Below are positions 45,180 through 54,239 of a stretch of DNA of 64,000 nt, in pieces (the first letter of the stretch is position 1; each line of letters opens with the position of its first letter). The stretch covers positions 124,001 to 188,000 of the forward strand of contig JBMYZL010000001.1 of the NCBI GenBank assembly GCA_049610385.1. Reading direction: 5' to 3'. The position numbers and the translations under genes are program-made. This stretch comes from JBMYZL01 sp049610385 (GTDB taxonomy: Bacteria > Bacteroidota > Bacteroidia > Flavobacteriales_D > Sanyastnellaceae). Under the pieces are notes generated by a model, which worked only from the letters and a program-made list of their open reading frames with translations, did not search any database and was not told the origin of the DNA.

Positions 45180-46211
45180 ATGAACGTTTGTTTTATCATG
45201 TATCCCTGGGAGCACATCACGCCCCAGTCGGACAGCACCCTGAGAATGATTCATGAGTGCGTGATTCGCGGTCATCGAGTGGCCATCACAACCAGTGCCA
45301 ACTTGACGATTCGTGATTCTTTGACCATGTCTTTCTGCCGACTTTTTGACGATTCTGTGAAGACGTCCAAAACGGCCGAGACCTTCTACAAACATGCCAA
45401 GTTCCGGGAACAAATGTTGCCATTGGCGGGCTTCGACGTCATATTCATGCGCGCGAATCCTCCCTTGGATGCAACCGTTTTGAATTTCTTGGACAGCGTC
45501 AAGGATGAAGTGCTCATTGTCAACAATGTCCTGGGTCTTCGAGAGGCCAACAACAAACTGTACACTGCGGCGATGAATGATGAGACCCATTCCATCACGC
45601 CACGGACATACGTCAGCAAGAACAAAGACTATCTCCTCAAAGTCATCCGCGAGAGTGATTCGGAGAAAATGATCATGAAACCCTTGAATGGTTTCGGCGG
45701 CAGCGGTGTTATCGTCATTGAGAAAGACGCCATGCAAAACGTCAATTCCTTGTTGGATTTTTACATCACCGGGAAGGGAGGAGACACAAACTACGTGATC
45801 CTCCAAGATTACGTGGAGGGCGCAGACCAAGGGGACGTCAGGGTGCTGATGCTTCATGGAGAGCCAATCGGTGCGATGCGACGTGTACCCGCACCAGGTG
45901 ACGCAAGAAGCAATGTCCACGCCGGCGGAACGGTTCACAAACACAACCTTTCGCGCGAGGAATTGCGCGTTTGCCAACTCATTGGCCCCAAGCTGGTTAA
46001 AGACGGTTTGTATTTCGTCGGGCTTGATTTGATTGGGGGGAAACTTATCGAGGTCAATGTTTTGAGTCCTGGCGGCATTGTCAACATCAATCGCCTGAAC
46101 AAAGTGAAGCTTCAACGACGCATTGTGGATTGGGCTGAAGACATGATTCGTCATCGCACTTGGGTGGAATCTCGGCGCTTTGCGCTCAAGAAAACGGTCT
46201 CTGACGCGTGA
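45180..46211 (+). CDS. gshB: GshB-like ATP-grasp ligase (annotated glutathione synthase)
   Basis: 343-residue ATP-grasp enzyme. The N-terminal domain (NVCFIMYPWEHITPQSDSTLRMIHECVIRGH) and the ATP-grasp core (MIMKPLNGFGGSGVIVI near 162-178, VILQDYVEG, GDVRVLMLHGEPIGAMRRVPAPGDARSNVHAGG, FVGLDLIGGKLIEVNVLSPGG near 277-297) match glutathione synthase, which joins gamma-Glu-Cys and Gly. No gshA is in the window and the neighbour is a hydrolase pair, so the real acceptor could be another amine or peptide. It overlaps the next gene by four bases and has its own promoter. Confidence 0.85.
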   Translation: MNVCFIMYPWEHITPQSDSTLRMIHECVIRGHRVAITTSANLTIRDSLTMSFCRLFDDSVKTSKTAETFYKHAKFREQMLPLAGFDVIFMRANPPLDATVLNFLDSVKDEVLIVNNVLGLREANNKLYTAAMNDETHSITPRTYVSKNKDYLLKVIRESDSEKMIMKPLNGFGGSGVIVIEKDAMQNVNSLLDFYITGKGGDTNYVILQDYVEGADQGDVRVLMLHGEPIGAMRRVPAPGDARSNVHAGGTVHKHNLSREELRVCQLIGPKLVKDGLYFVGLDLIGGKLIEVNVLSPGGIVNINRLNKVKLQRRIVDWAEDMIRHRTWVESRRFALKKTVSDA

Positions 46212-48220
46212 GCAAGCCGTTGCGTTTGACCAGCACCGAAATCATTGAACGCATTCGGGCTGGACGGGACTTTGAAGCCATTGCCACCGATACTGGCCTT
46301 CGAATTCGCATCACAGACTACGTGCCATTCATCTGCACCGCCATTCACGCAGGTGGTCGCATGCGTCATGAATTGCAGCTCAAATGCGCATTGGATGATT
46401 TTGAACGATGGCAAGAGGAGGATCCCGACACAGACACATTCATCAACGCCCTGCCCATTGCAGTGATTGGAACCGATTCACGCTACGAATATGATCTGAA
46501 CCGCCCCCCCGATCAAGCCGTGTATGAGGAAGCTTGGGGCAAAAAAGTCTGGTCACGTTCTTTGACCAAAGCGGAAAAACAGCGCAGCATCAGCCGTCAT
46601 GAACGCTTTTACAAGGTAGTCCACGAGTTGGTCTCCGCAATCGCAAAGCGGTTTGGTTCTTGTGTTGTTTACGACATCCACAGCTACAATTGGCGCAGGT
46701 GGGACCGCCCTGTTCCCACCTGGAACATTGGTTCGCACAATTTGGATGTGCGATGGTCAGATGAGGTGAACTCTTTTTCCAAATGCCTCAGCAATCAACC
46801 CTTGCCCCATGACATCTCAAGTGAATGCGCTGTCAACGACGTGTTTCAAGGTCGTGGGTACAATTTGGCCAGCATCTCGAAACAATTCCCCAATGTCCTC
46901 GTTTTGGCCACCGAAGTCGCCAAAATCTACTGCAATGAAGAAACTGGGGAGCGATATCCGGCCATCGTCCGTGGCGTTCAGTCGGCTTTGAAGCAAGCCA
47001 TCATTGAACACGCCTGGGCGTTTGCCAAAAGGCACACTTCACATCGTTCACACGAGGCGGCGGGCATGCTCTCGGCCGTTCCGACAGACAGCCTCTTGCA
47101 AGTTGATCAGCAGCTCTTCCAGTTGGTACGAGATTTCGAAGTGCTCAATTTTGTCAACCCGATCAACATCTCCTCTGAGCGCAAGGCTTTTTTCGCATCC
47201 AAAGGGGCGACCAACCCCCAATTTGAATACCGTCCACTGCAGCTTGACCCTTTTGATTTGAAAAGACGCTTGTTGCGAATTCCGGTCGAAACCATCGCCG
47301 ATAACGCCATTCGGGGACTCTACGAATCCACCATCAGTGCGTATCTCGATAAGGTCGATTTGTTGTCCAACCTTGGCACCCCCGATTTTCTGTACAACTC
47401 CCTGAGATATTACGGGCGTCCAACCGATGAAGACCTGCGCAATGCCCATTATTTGCTGCATTTGCCAGAGGTCCAAGATGAATTGCGTCCAGAAAAACGC
47501 GTGGGCACTGAAGAGGCCCGTCAAGCTTTCATTGAAGGCATGGCGGCATACGGCTTCAAAGGAAAAGTGCAAGTGACCTCGCGAATTGTGGCCGATGCCA
47601 TGGTGAACAACAGCGAACGGAAAGTCCTGATCAAAAAAGGCGCCTCCTTTCGCCCGAAAGAGCTGCGGTATTTGGTCCATCACGAAATCGGGGTCCACAT
47701 GGTCACCACCATGAATGCCTCCGAGCAACCACTGAAGTTGTTGGGCATCGGCACACGCGTCTCCACGCGGACGCAAGAAGGCTTGGCGGTTTTGGCAGAA
47801 TACCTTTCCGGCAACACCACATTGAAGCGGCTTCGGGAATTGGCGCTTCGGGTGGTGGCTGTCGACATGATGGTGCAAGGAGAAGACTTTGTGGAGGTTT
47901 ATCGCCACCTGACGCATGAGCTGGACATGCCCGTTATGGATGCTTTCCACCTGGCCACCCGGGTGTTTCGGGGGGGGGGATTGACCAAGGATTATCTCTA
48001 TTTACAAGGCTTGCGTGAAGTTTTTGGACTGTGGCGTGATGAGGCGGATTTGTCTCCTTTGCTCATTGGAAAATGCTCCATGGCTTACTACGACACCCTG
48101 GAGGAGATGATCCAAAGAGGCATGTTGCATCCCCCAAAATACATCCCTATCCCCTTCCAGAATCCCAGCACCGAACGCAACAACCCCATTTTTGATTACA
48201 TCGTCTCCGGCATCAAGTGA
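46208..48220 (+). CDS. Fusion: N-formylglutamate amidohydrolase-like domain + DUF1704/QEGLA metallopeptidase
   Basis: 670 residues, GTG start overlapping the gshB-like stop (GTGA). Residues about 25-200 resemble N-formylglutamate amidohydrolase (AIHAGGRMRHE, GTDSRYEYDLNRPP, SRHERFYKVV, VVYDIHSYNWRRW). Residues about 290-660 are the DUF1704 family (TIGR02421, flavohemoglobin expression-modulating QEGLA motif): the zinc motif HEIGVH at 492-497 and QEGLAVLAEYL at 523-533 are intact. Human MATCAP, a tubulin tyrosine carboxypeptidase, belongs to this family, so a carboxypeptidase-like activity is a reasonable inference; the flavohemoglobin name reflects an old genetic observation. Its 3' end overlaps the convergent glycosyltransferase by 25 bases. 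Confidence 0.85.
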   Translation: MSKPLRLTSTEIIERIRAGRDFEAIATDTGLRIRITDYVPFICTAIHAGGRMRHELQLKCALDDFERWQEEDPDTDTFINALPIAVIGTDSRYEYDLNRPPDQAVYEEAWGKKVWSRSLTKAEKQRSISRHERFYKVVHELVSAIAKRFGSCVVYDIHSYNWRRWDRPVPTWNIGSHNLDVRWSDEVNSFSKCLSNQPLPHDISSECAVNDVFQGRGYNLASISKQFPNVLVLATEVAKIYCNEETGERYPAIVRGVQSALKQAIIEHAWAFAKRHTSHRSHEAAGMLSAVPTDSLLQVDQQLFQLVRDFEVLNFVNPINISSERKAFFASKGATNPQFEYRPLQLDPFDLKRRLLRIPVETIADNAIRGLYESTISAYLDKVDLLSNLGTPDFLYNSLRYYGRPTDEDLRNAHYLLHLPEVQDELRPEKRVGTEEARQAFIEGMAAYGFKGKVQVTSRIVADAMVNNSERKVLIKKGASFRPKELRYLVHHEIGVHMVTTMNASEQPLKLLGIGTRVSTRTQEGLAVLAEYLSGNTTLKRLRELALRVVAVDMMVQGEDFVEVYRHLTHELDMPVMDAFHLATRVFRGGGLTKDYLYLQGLREVFGLWRDEADLSPLLIGKCSMAYYDTLEEMIQRGMLHPPKYIPIPFQNPSTERNNPIFDYIVSGIK

Positions 48221-49566
48221 TCCCCTGAGGTGGACTTTGCCTTCACCCATTCCCACAATGCGCAGGCCAAGGGTGGGCCATACGTGACAACGGACAACCA
48301 TGGGCCCATGACAGCTCCCCAAGGGCCATAATGCCCATAGCTGAACATCATGGTTGCCGCACCGACTACAGGCCATATCCTTTGGGTCAAAACGCCAAAT
48401 AACATTGCATATCCAGCATACCACGGGTGATTGGTGGTCGCACTGAGCAGCAAGATGGTGATGGCAGCCAAGGCTTGGTCCATCCACCTACCCCGACCCC
48501 GAACTGTGTTCATCAAGATGCCCAGCAAACCCAAAATCAACAGACTGGGCCCAAGCCAGGCAATGGGGTTGTAGCCCAAAATCAACTCACCCAATGCGCG
48601 AAAAACAAAATAGATGCTGGCATTGAATTCAAAAGTGTGGGTGAACAATCCAGCGCTCTCCCAAGCTCCCCACAACCCAGCTCCCCACAACAACAATGGC
48701 AAGGTCAAAAGCAAAATCCAGGCACTTCCCAAAATCAATTCACGCCAAACCCCAGACAAGTGACCCTTCGCGACATGGCGCATCTTCCACCAAGCCGGCA
48801 ACATGACCACTGGAATGGCTTTGATTGCAATGGATGAAGCCAAGCAAATCGCAGCCATTCGACCCGAACGTTTCACCACCAGTGCAGCCGATAACAACAA
48901 TGGCATGGCCAGTCCGTCCAGATGTCCATTGCCTACAAACTCCGCCAAGGGCAAGGGATGTATGGCATATGCCCAACCCCATCGGGTAGCTGAACCCAAC
49001 AAGCGACCGAAAAGCAACAGGGCAAGAGCCTCACTCAAGAACATCATCGACCTCCAGCGAAACCACCATTGATGCGGATCCGGCCAACCGCCAGCCTGCA
49101 ATTTTTCCGGCAAGTGAAGCGTTGCAAAGACCCACTGAGAAAGCGGAGGATAAATGGCATGGTAAGATGGGCTGTTCATTTCCGCATTCAACCATTGCAA
49201 ACCTGAGGGTGGAGATGGAACGGTTTGCAACCATTCATTGGGTGTGAATGAGTAAGGATTTTGACCTGAAACCACAAGCCAACCATCCCACGCGTAACGC
49301 ATCCAATCTTCACTCCAAGTGGCCTCGGGTTGCACCCAACACCAGAACAATCGCAGGAGCAACCCTGAAATAATCCAAGACCATGATGATGTCCACTGGA
49401 ACCGCATGACTCCGATCATGGCGGCTCCAAACAATATCAGACCAAATGCCATCCCCGAGGAATCCGAACGGTCTGTCCCGGCCAAAATCCAGCAAGCCAC
49501 AAAGGCCAAGAATACCCAACCCCATTTGAGGGATGGCGGAAAATGAATCAATGGCGTGCGGCCCAT
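48196..49566 (-). CDS. Polytopic membrane glycosyltransferase (GT87/mannosyltransferase-like)
   Basis: 456-residue inner-membrane protein with about ten to twelve hydrophobic segments. The early motif EDWMRYAWDGWLVVSGQNPYSF and YPPLSQWVFA resemble the GT-C class of polyprenol-phosphate-dependent mannosyl/arabinosyl transferases, which use an acidic residue in the first outer loop (here EDxxRYxWDG). The start at MGRTPLIHF (49566) overlaps the upstream GT2 gene by 19 bases. The donor is expected to be a lipid-linked sugar, possibly made by the GT2 protein at 50980. Substrate unknown. Confidence 0.75.
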   Translation of the reverse strand: MGRTPLIHFPPSLKWGWVFLAFVACWILAGTDRSDSSGMAFGLILFGAAMIGVMRFQWTSSWSWIISGLLLRLFWCWVQPEATWSEDWMRYAWDGWLVVSGQNPYSFTPNEWLQTVPSPPSGLQWLNAEMNSPSYHAIYPPLSQWVFATLHLPEKLQAGGWPDPHQWWFRWRSMMFLSEALALLLFGRLLGSATRWGWAYAIHPLPLAEFVGNGHLDGLAMPLLLSAALVVKRSGRMAAICLASSIAIKAIPVVMLPAWWKMRHVAKGHLSGVWRELILGSAWILLLTLPLLLWGAGLWGAWESAGLFTHTFEFNASIYFVFRALGELILGYNPIAWLGPSLLILGLLGILMNTVRGRGRWMDQALAAITILLLSATTNHPWYAGYAMLFGVLTQRIWPVVGAATMMFSYGHYGPWGAVMGPWLSVVTYGPPLACALWEWVKAKSTSGDHLMPETM

Positions 49567-50975
49567 GCAACCCAAATGTAACCGGCCATCAACAACAGGT
49601 GGAATGGAACCAACCCCCACTCCCCGCTCATCACGCCCCAACATGCGCCCAAACCGAACCAGATGGCGTGCAGCCATTCACCCGAGCGGCCTGTCAACGT
49701 CCATCCAGCACGCACGACCTCAGGAGCCAGTGTGGGTTCTCCTCCTCCCCGTTTGGGCGTGCGGACAAATTCGGCTTCTGTCCGACGCCAACCAGCCCAC
49801 GCAGCCTTTGCATTGTGCCAAGTCGTTCCGGATCCCAAAACCAACATGGTCAGCATTCGAATGGGAAAATCCCGGGTGCGATTTCTCCTCAAAGCGGCCG
49901 TCCAATACAACAAAATGAACATGCACAGAGTCAACATGAAAATGGCCGCCCACCGCAAAGGCCAATGGGAGCCAGAACCCACGGTGGCCTGGACGACCAG
50001 AGGTACGCTCAAAGTAGTCATCCCCCATACCGGTAGATGGATGGAACTGGCCAGCAGTTGTGCCGTCGCATGGAATTGCTTTCTGCCCGAACCCAAAGCC
50101 TTCCGAACCTCGCGCAAATGTTTTGCTGCACAAGCTGCGCCACCCTGGGTCCAGCGCCGCTGTTGACCCAGATAGGCCTCCATCGAGTCGGGCAATTCCG
50201 CTGGGGCACCGATGTCATCCGCATAGACAATTTCCCAGCCCAACTTTTGGGTTCGAATGCTCAAATCCAAATCTTCAGCCAACGTATCGTGCGACCAGCC
50301 ACCAGCCGCCTCAATCGCTTCGCTGCGCCAAACGCCAGCTGTTCCATTGAAAGAATTCCAAACCCCCAAGCGTTGACGCCCCTCTTGCTCAACGGCAAAA
50401 TGGGCATCCAAATTCAATGCCTGCACCGCGGTCAGTGGGGACACATCAGCATTCAAATGATCCCAACGGGCCTGTACAACAGCGGCGTTGGGATGTTTCA
50501 GCAACCGGGAGGCCGTCAGCTCCAAGAAATCGCGAGGGGGTACAAAATCCGCATCAAAAATCGCGATCCATGATGGTTCTTCCAGGACATTCAGCCCCGC
50601 TTGCAATGCGCCTGCCTTGTAACCCTCACGACGCGTTCGGCGCATGTGGTGGATCACATGCGGACCCTTGTAGTTTTTCAACCATTGGTCCACAAGACTT
50701 GAAGTGTCGTCTGTGGAATCATCCAAGATTTGAATGGTGAATGGAACTGGCCACGCCAAATCTACCGTCGCATCCAGCAGACGCAATACCACCAGCGGTT
50801 CATTGAACATCGGCAACTGCACAACCATTGGCAACCGTGAATGACAGCCGGCATTCGGCGTGGTTACTTCTGATGAATGTGCACGCATCAATGCGGCATG
50901 CACCCAAGCCTGGTAAAACAAAAATCCACCACAGGCAAAATACAATATAGACAACCCCAACCAAGTCATGCGCAA
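49548..50975 (-). CDS. Membrane GT2 glycosyltransferase (cellulose synthase/ceramide glucosyltransferase-like)
   Basis: 475 residues with an N-terminal membrane anchor, a GT2 catalytic domain and several C-terminal membrane helices. The processive-type motifs are present: ILDDSTDDT (first Asp pair), IFDADFVPP (DxD), AEDLDLSIR (catalytic Asp) and QQRRWTQGG (QxxRW). The start MRMTWLGLSILYFACGG begins the first membrane helix. Four bases separate it from the GT2 gene upstream. Together with its neighbours it probably builds a surface glycan or glycolipid; the sugar cannot be read from the sequence. Confidence 0.88.
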   Translation of the reverse strand: MRMTWLGLSILYFACGGFLFYQAWVHAALMRAHSSEVTTPNAGCHSRLPMVVQLPMFNEPLVVLRLLDATVDLAWPVPFTIQILDDSTDDTSSLVDQWLKNYKGPHVIHHMRRTRREGYKAGALQAGLNVLEEPSWIAIFDADFVPPRDFLELTASRLLKHPNAAVVQARWDHLNADVSPLTAVQALNLDAHFAVEQEGRQRLGVWNSFNGTAGVWRSEAIEAAGGWSHDTLAEDLDLSIRTQKLGWEIVYADDIGAPAELPDSMEAYLGQQRRWTQGGAACAAKHLREVRKALGSGRKQFHATAQLLASSIHLPVWGMTTLSVPLVVQATVGSGSHWPLRWAAIFMLTLCMFILLYWTAALRRNRTRDFPIRMLTMLVLGSGTTWHNAKAAWAGWRRTEAEFVRTPKRGGGEPTLAPEVVRAGWTLTGRSGEWLHAIWFGLGACWGVMSGEWGLVPFHLLLMAGYIWVAWAARH

Positions 50976-50979
50976 TCCA

Positions 50980-51696
50980 TTACGGCTTCAACTTTCGAGA
51001 CACCCAGTGATAAATAAATATCGTTTTCAAAATTTTGTATCCCGCCCCGAAGGTACCGCGCAGGCTGCCACTGACTTTGGAGGTCCCTCCCCATCGCGTC
51101 CGGTAATTCACAGGAATCTCCACAACCCGGAGGCCCAATCGGACGGCTTTGATTTGCATTTCCACTGTCCAGCCATAATTCTGGTCAGCCATATCCAACT
51201 GAAGGTACGCTTCGCGGGTGATGGCTCGAAATGGACCCAAATCGCTGTATTTGTATCCGTAAAGAAAATCAATCAAATACGTCGCCAGCGCATTGCCAAA
51301 CCGTTGTTGGCATGTCAAGGATTTCGGATCGCTGGTGCCCAAGACCCGAGACCCCAAAACCAAATCGGCATCCCCTGATGCCAACGGGCCCAAGAGATCG
51401 GCAAGTTGACGGGGATCATCGCTGAAATCACCGTCCAAAAAAGCCAAAACATCAGGCTGCACCTCGTGACCGAGGGCATGAGCAATGCCACGCAAACAAG
51501 CCGCTCCGTATCCCCGCTGAGATTCCAGCAACACGACAGCTCCACCGCTCCGAGCCACCTCCGCCGTTTCATCTGTGGATCCATTGTCCACCACGATGAT
51601 TTGACGGATGCAGTCACAGGGCAAATCCGCGAGAACCTTGGGAAGAGATTCCGCTTCGTTGAGTGCGGGAATGATGACGTCGACAATGGGCAACAA
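50980..51696 (-). CDS. GT2 glycosyltransferase, DPM1/polyprenol-phosphate sugar transferase-like
   Basis: 238-residue cytosolic-face GT2 enzyme. Visible: VDVIIPALNEAESLPKVL, IVVDNGSTDETAEVA, LAFLDGDFSDDPRQ (DxD) and YRTRWGGTSKVSGSLRGT at the C-terminus, the pattern of dolichyl-phosphate-mannose synthase-like enzymes that charge polyprenol phosphate. No ATG fits; the frame opens with TTG at 51696 because an in-frame stop lies just upstream, 12 bases after the aminotransferase. It lacks the C-terminal membrane helices of GtrB-like relatives. Confidence 0.87.
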   Translation of the reverse strand: MLPIVDVIIPALNEAESLPKVLADLPCDCIRQIIVVDNGSTDETAEVARSGGAVVLLESQRGYGAACLRGIAHALGHEVQPDVLAFLDGDFSDDPRQLADLLGPLASGDADLVLGSRVLGTSDPKSLTCQQRFGNALATYLIDFLYGYKYSDLGPFRAITREAYLQLDMADQNYGWTVEMQIKAVRLGLRVVEIPVNYRTRWGGTSKVSGSLRGTFGAGYKILKTIFIYHWVSRKLKP

Positions 51697-51708
51697 ATCG
51701 AAGCCGAC

Positions 51709-52896
51709 TTATGCGTAGACCTGAATGGCTTCAGCCAAACACCGAACGGCTTTGTGGATCTCAGGAAGGTCCAACACGTAAGCCAAACGAACTTCATTCG
51801 TCCCCAGACCGGGAGTGGCATAAAATCCCGAATTGGGAGCCATCATCACCGTACTTCCATCGTGAGAAAACGACTCCAACAACCACCTGCAAAAATCTTC
51901 CGCATTCGCGATAGGCAATTGGGCCACAGCATAAAATGCACCACCCGGTCGGGGGCAAACCACACCAGAAATGGCATTCAGGCCGTCCACCAGGACATCT
52001 CTCCTTTCCTTGTACAACCCACGAACCCCGTCGAAATATGAAGGGTCAGTTTTCAACGCTGCTTCCGCTGCAATTTGAGCCAAGGTGGGTGGACTCAAAC
52101 GCGCCATGGCGAATTTCATGGCTGCCTGTCGAACATGGGGGTTCCTCGTGACCATGGCCCCAATCCGCGCACCGCACATGCTGTATCGCTTGGAGACACT
52201 GTCGACCACCACCGCATGTTCCTCTAGTCCTGCAAAAGTCAAGATGCTTTTGGGCATGTCGCCGTCGTACGTAAACTCCCGATACACTTCATCTGCAAAC
52301 AAGAACAAGTCGTGTTTTTTCACCAAATCCGCCAACGTATCCAATGCCTCGTCTGCATAAACTTTCCCAGTTGGATTTCCGGGGTTGCAAATCAGAATGG
52401 CACGGGTCTTTTCGGTGATGGCCGCTGCAAAATCATCCATCGGGGGCAAGGCAAAACCGTCTTCAATCCTGGCGGTCACTGGCACAATGGTGACACCAGC
52501 CATCGTGGCAAAGCCATTGTAATTGGCATAAAATGGCTCTGGAACAATGACCTCATCGCCGGGATTCAAGCAAGAGAGAAATGCAAAAACCAAGGCCTCT
52601 GACCCCCCTGTGGTGATGAGGATTTCCTCCGGACTCACCTCGACACCCACACCCAAATAGTATCCTGCCAACCCCTTGCGATAGCTCTCAAACCCCTCGC
52701 TGGGGCTGTATTCAATGACCTTATTCTCAAGGTTGCGCATCGCATCGATTGCGGGTTGCGGGGAAGAGATATCAGGCTGACCGATGTTGAGGTGAATGAC
52801 ATGACGGCCGGCAGCTTTGGCCGCGTTGGCAAACGGAGCCAATTTCCGGATGGGGCTGTCAGGCATCTCGACGCCTTTTTGGGAAATTTGAGGCAT
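51709..52896 (-). CDS. Pyridoxal-phosphate aminotransferase (AspC-like, class I)
   Basis: 395-residue fold-type I aminotransferase. Landmarks are LNIGQPDISSP, ITTGGSEALVFAFLSCLNPGDEVIVPEPFYANY, CNPGNPTGKVY (Asn contacting PLP), FADEVYREFTYDG and the Schiff-base Lys in VDSVSKRYSMCGARIG. Common annotation is aspartate aminotransferase, but amino-donor specificity cannot be inferred. It is followed by GT2 genes at 12 bases; it may therefore be either a housekeeping enzyme or part of the glycan locus. Confidence 0.9.
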   Translation of the reverse strand: MPQISQKGVEMPDSPIRKLAPFANAAKAAGRHVIHLNIGQPDISSPQPAIDAMRNLENKVIEYSPSEGFESYRKGLAGYYLGVGVEVSPEEILITTGGSEALVFAFLSCLNPGDEVIVPEPFYANYNGFATMAGVTIVPVTARIEDGFALPPMDDFAAAITEKTRAILICNPGNPTGKVYADEALDTLADLVKKHDLFLFADEVYREFTYDGDMPKSILTFAGLEEHAVVVDSVSKRYSMCGARIGAMVTRNPHVRQAAMKFAMARLSPPTLAQIAAEAALKTDPSYFDGVRGLYKERRDVLVDGLNAISGVVCPRPGGAFYAVAQLPIANAEDFCRWLLESFSHDGSTVMMAPNSGFYATPGLGTNEVRLAYVLDLPEIHKAVRCLAEAIQVYA

Positions 52897-52927
52897 GGCG
52901 ATTTGAATTTTGAAGCCAAAAATAGGG

Positions 52928-53389
52928 TCAGAGTCGGCGTGCCATCATTTTGTGTCGGCCAATTTTCGGCACGACATAGGCATCACTTCGGAAGGTAAAT
53001 CCCATGCGTTCGTAGAAGCCAAATGCCACCTCACGCGCATCACACCAGACCCAATGCGCGCCCAACAAACGGGCTTCTGCACAAAACGCCTCAATCAATG
53101 CGGCACCGGCGCCTTGACCGCGCACCTCCGGCAACGTTCCCATGACCCGCAGCCTTCGCACGATATCATCCTTGGGCAGCGCCAATGGATATCGCTCGGA
53201 ACGCTGATCGAACATGGAACAAACCCCAACCAAAGTCCCGTCCAACAGGAACACCCCAAAATGACGCGTGCTCTCATCATCATCGTTTTCGATGATGCAC
53301 GCTTCAGGTGCAGGTTGATGAGGCCAAAGGACCTGATGACGCACGGGACGTGTGGCTTCAGCTGAGATTTTTCGGACAACGAATGACAT
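52928..53389 (-). CDS. GNAT-family N-acetyltransferase
   Basis: 153-residue acetyltransferase. The acetyl-CoA-binding motif A is readable (RRLRVMGTLPEVRGQGAGAALIEAF), as is the C-terminal VAFGFYERMGF motif B. The start at MSFVVRKISAEATR matches the domain start; it lies inside the last codons of the upstream gene (32-base overlap). Acceptor substrate unknown. Separated from the aminotransferase by 31 bases. Confidence 0.85.
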   Translation of the reverse strand: MSFVVRKISAEATRPVRHQVLWPHQPAPEACIIENDDDESTRHFGVFLLDGTLVGVCSMFDQRSERYPLALPKDDIVRRLRVMGTLPEVRGQGAGAALIEAFCAEARLLGAHWVWCDAREVAFGFYERMGFTFRSDAYVVPKIGRHKMMARRL

Positions 53390-53825
53390 CAATCTGGAGG
53401 AATGTGGCCACATTTTGGGCCAATGATCGTTTTGTGAATTCGTGAACGCCAAACCACTCACCATCCGCCAAGAACCAACCCAATTCCCAAGACATGATGC
53501 CGACGGCATTGGGCGAACCCCGTCTGTTCGTAGTGGATTGTTTAGTGGCCAGCATGCCCCATTCGGCATCTACCGGTTTGTTGTGCCAGCGACCCCATCT
53601 CAAGCCTCCCCATCCCATCCATGATCGCAATCGGTTGTCTTCCAAAAGCGTGCAACCGCTTTCCAATCTCGACCCGAGACCGATGCCCACAATCGCAAAG
53701 CTCGCCAACGGAAAACTGCGCAACGGCAAACTGGCCACCAACGCCATCCCTGAGAAGATGGCCATCGGAATTCCAATGCCTGAACGGCCTTCACACCAGT
53801 CCATTTCCCGCCTCTTCTCTCTCAT
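53358..53825 (-). CDS. Hypothetical small membrane protein
   Basis: 155-residue protein with two closely spaced hydrophobic stretches (GIPMAIFSGMALVASLPL and PLASFAIVGIGLG), then a soluble part with RSWMGWGGLRWGRWHNKPVDAE, a pattern I have seen in small uncharacterised membrane proteins of Bacteroidota. Support for its being real: its ATG overlaps the S4-protein stop by ATGA. Its end overlaps the GNAT start by 32 bases on the same strand, which is unusual; the ORF or the GNAT start may be misplaced. No function proposed. Confidence 0.55.
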   Translation of the reverse strand: MREKRREMDWCEGRSGIGIPMAIFSGMALVASLPLRSFPLASFAIVGIGLGSRLESGCTLLEDNRLRSWMGWGGLRWGRWHNKPVDAEWGMLATKQSTTNRRGSPNAVGIMSWELGWFLADGEWFGVHEFTKRSLAQNVATFLQIDVIRCPKNLS

Positions 53826-54181
53826 CTGAAATGTTTTTCCCAATCCCTGCGATCTCGTTTTGTGGGGCGGCCGACTGGGCGGGTCAAATCCCGCTGGGCC
53901 AAACGAATTTGTTCCAGCTTGTCCAATTCAGACTGGGGGGTCAAGTCCCGCACATGCTGCTCGACGAGTGAAGCACCCACCCGGGATTTTGGAAATCCCA
54001 GAACTTCATAAGCAAAGACTACAGCACCTTTGCGCACTTCAATGCGTTCACCAGATTTCAACTCCAAAGCCGGTTTCACCGGTTTTCCGCGCAAGAACAC
54101 CTTTCCGTCTCTGCAATGCGCAGAGGCTTGAGATCGGGTTTTGAACACCCGCACTGCCCAAAGAAATTTGTCCACTCGCAT
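53822..54181 (-). CDS. S4-domain RNA-binding protein (Hsp15/HslR-like)
   Basis: 119-residue basic protein. The S4 RNA-binding domain begins at the N-terminus (MRVDKFLWAVRVFKTRSQASAHCRDGKVFLRGKPVKPALELKSGERIEV), as in Hsp15/YrfH, which binds free 50S subunits carrying nascent chains after heat shock. The C-terminal basic tail (RPVGRPTKRDRRDWEKHFR) is the usual flavobacterial form. Its stop overlaps the next gene by four bases. Confidence 0.9.
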   Translation of the reverse strand: MRVDKFLWAVRVFKTRSQASAHCRDGKVFLRGKPVKPALELKSGERIEVRKGAVVFAYEVLGFPKSRVGASLVEQHVRDLTPQSELDKLEQIRLAQRDLTRPVGRPTKRDRRDWEKHFR

Positions 54182-54239
54182 GTCCGAAAGTTAGCGCCTC
54201 CATGCCAATCCCCCCGACCATGCAGCTCTTCTCCTTCGT

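Noticed and set aside
45141..46154. A 337-codon open frame antisense to the gshB-like gene
   Set aside because: It mirrors the full length of a clear ATP-grasp gene, has no recognisable domain and its codons follow the complement of the real gene.
47048..47950. A 300-codon minus-strand frame inside the QEGLA gene
   Set aside because: Antisense shadow of a strong coding frame with intact motifs.
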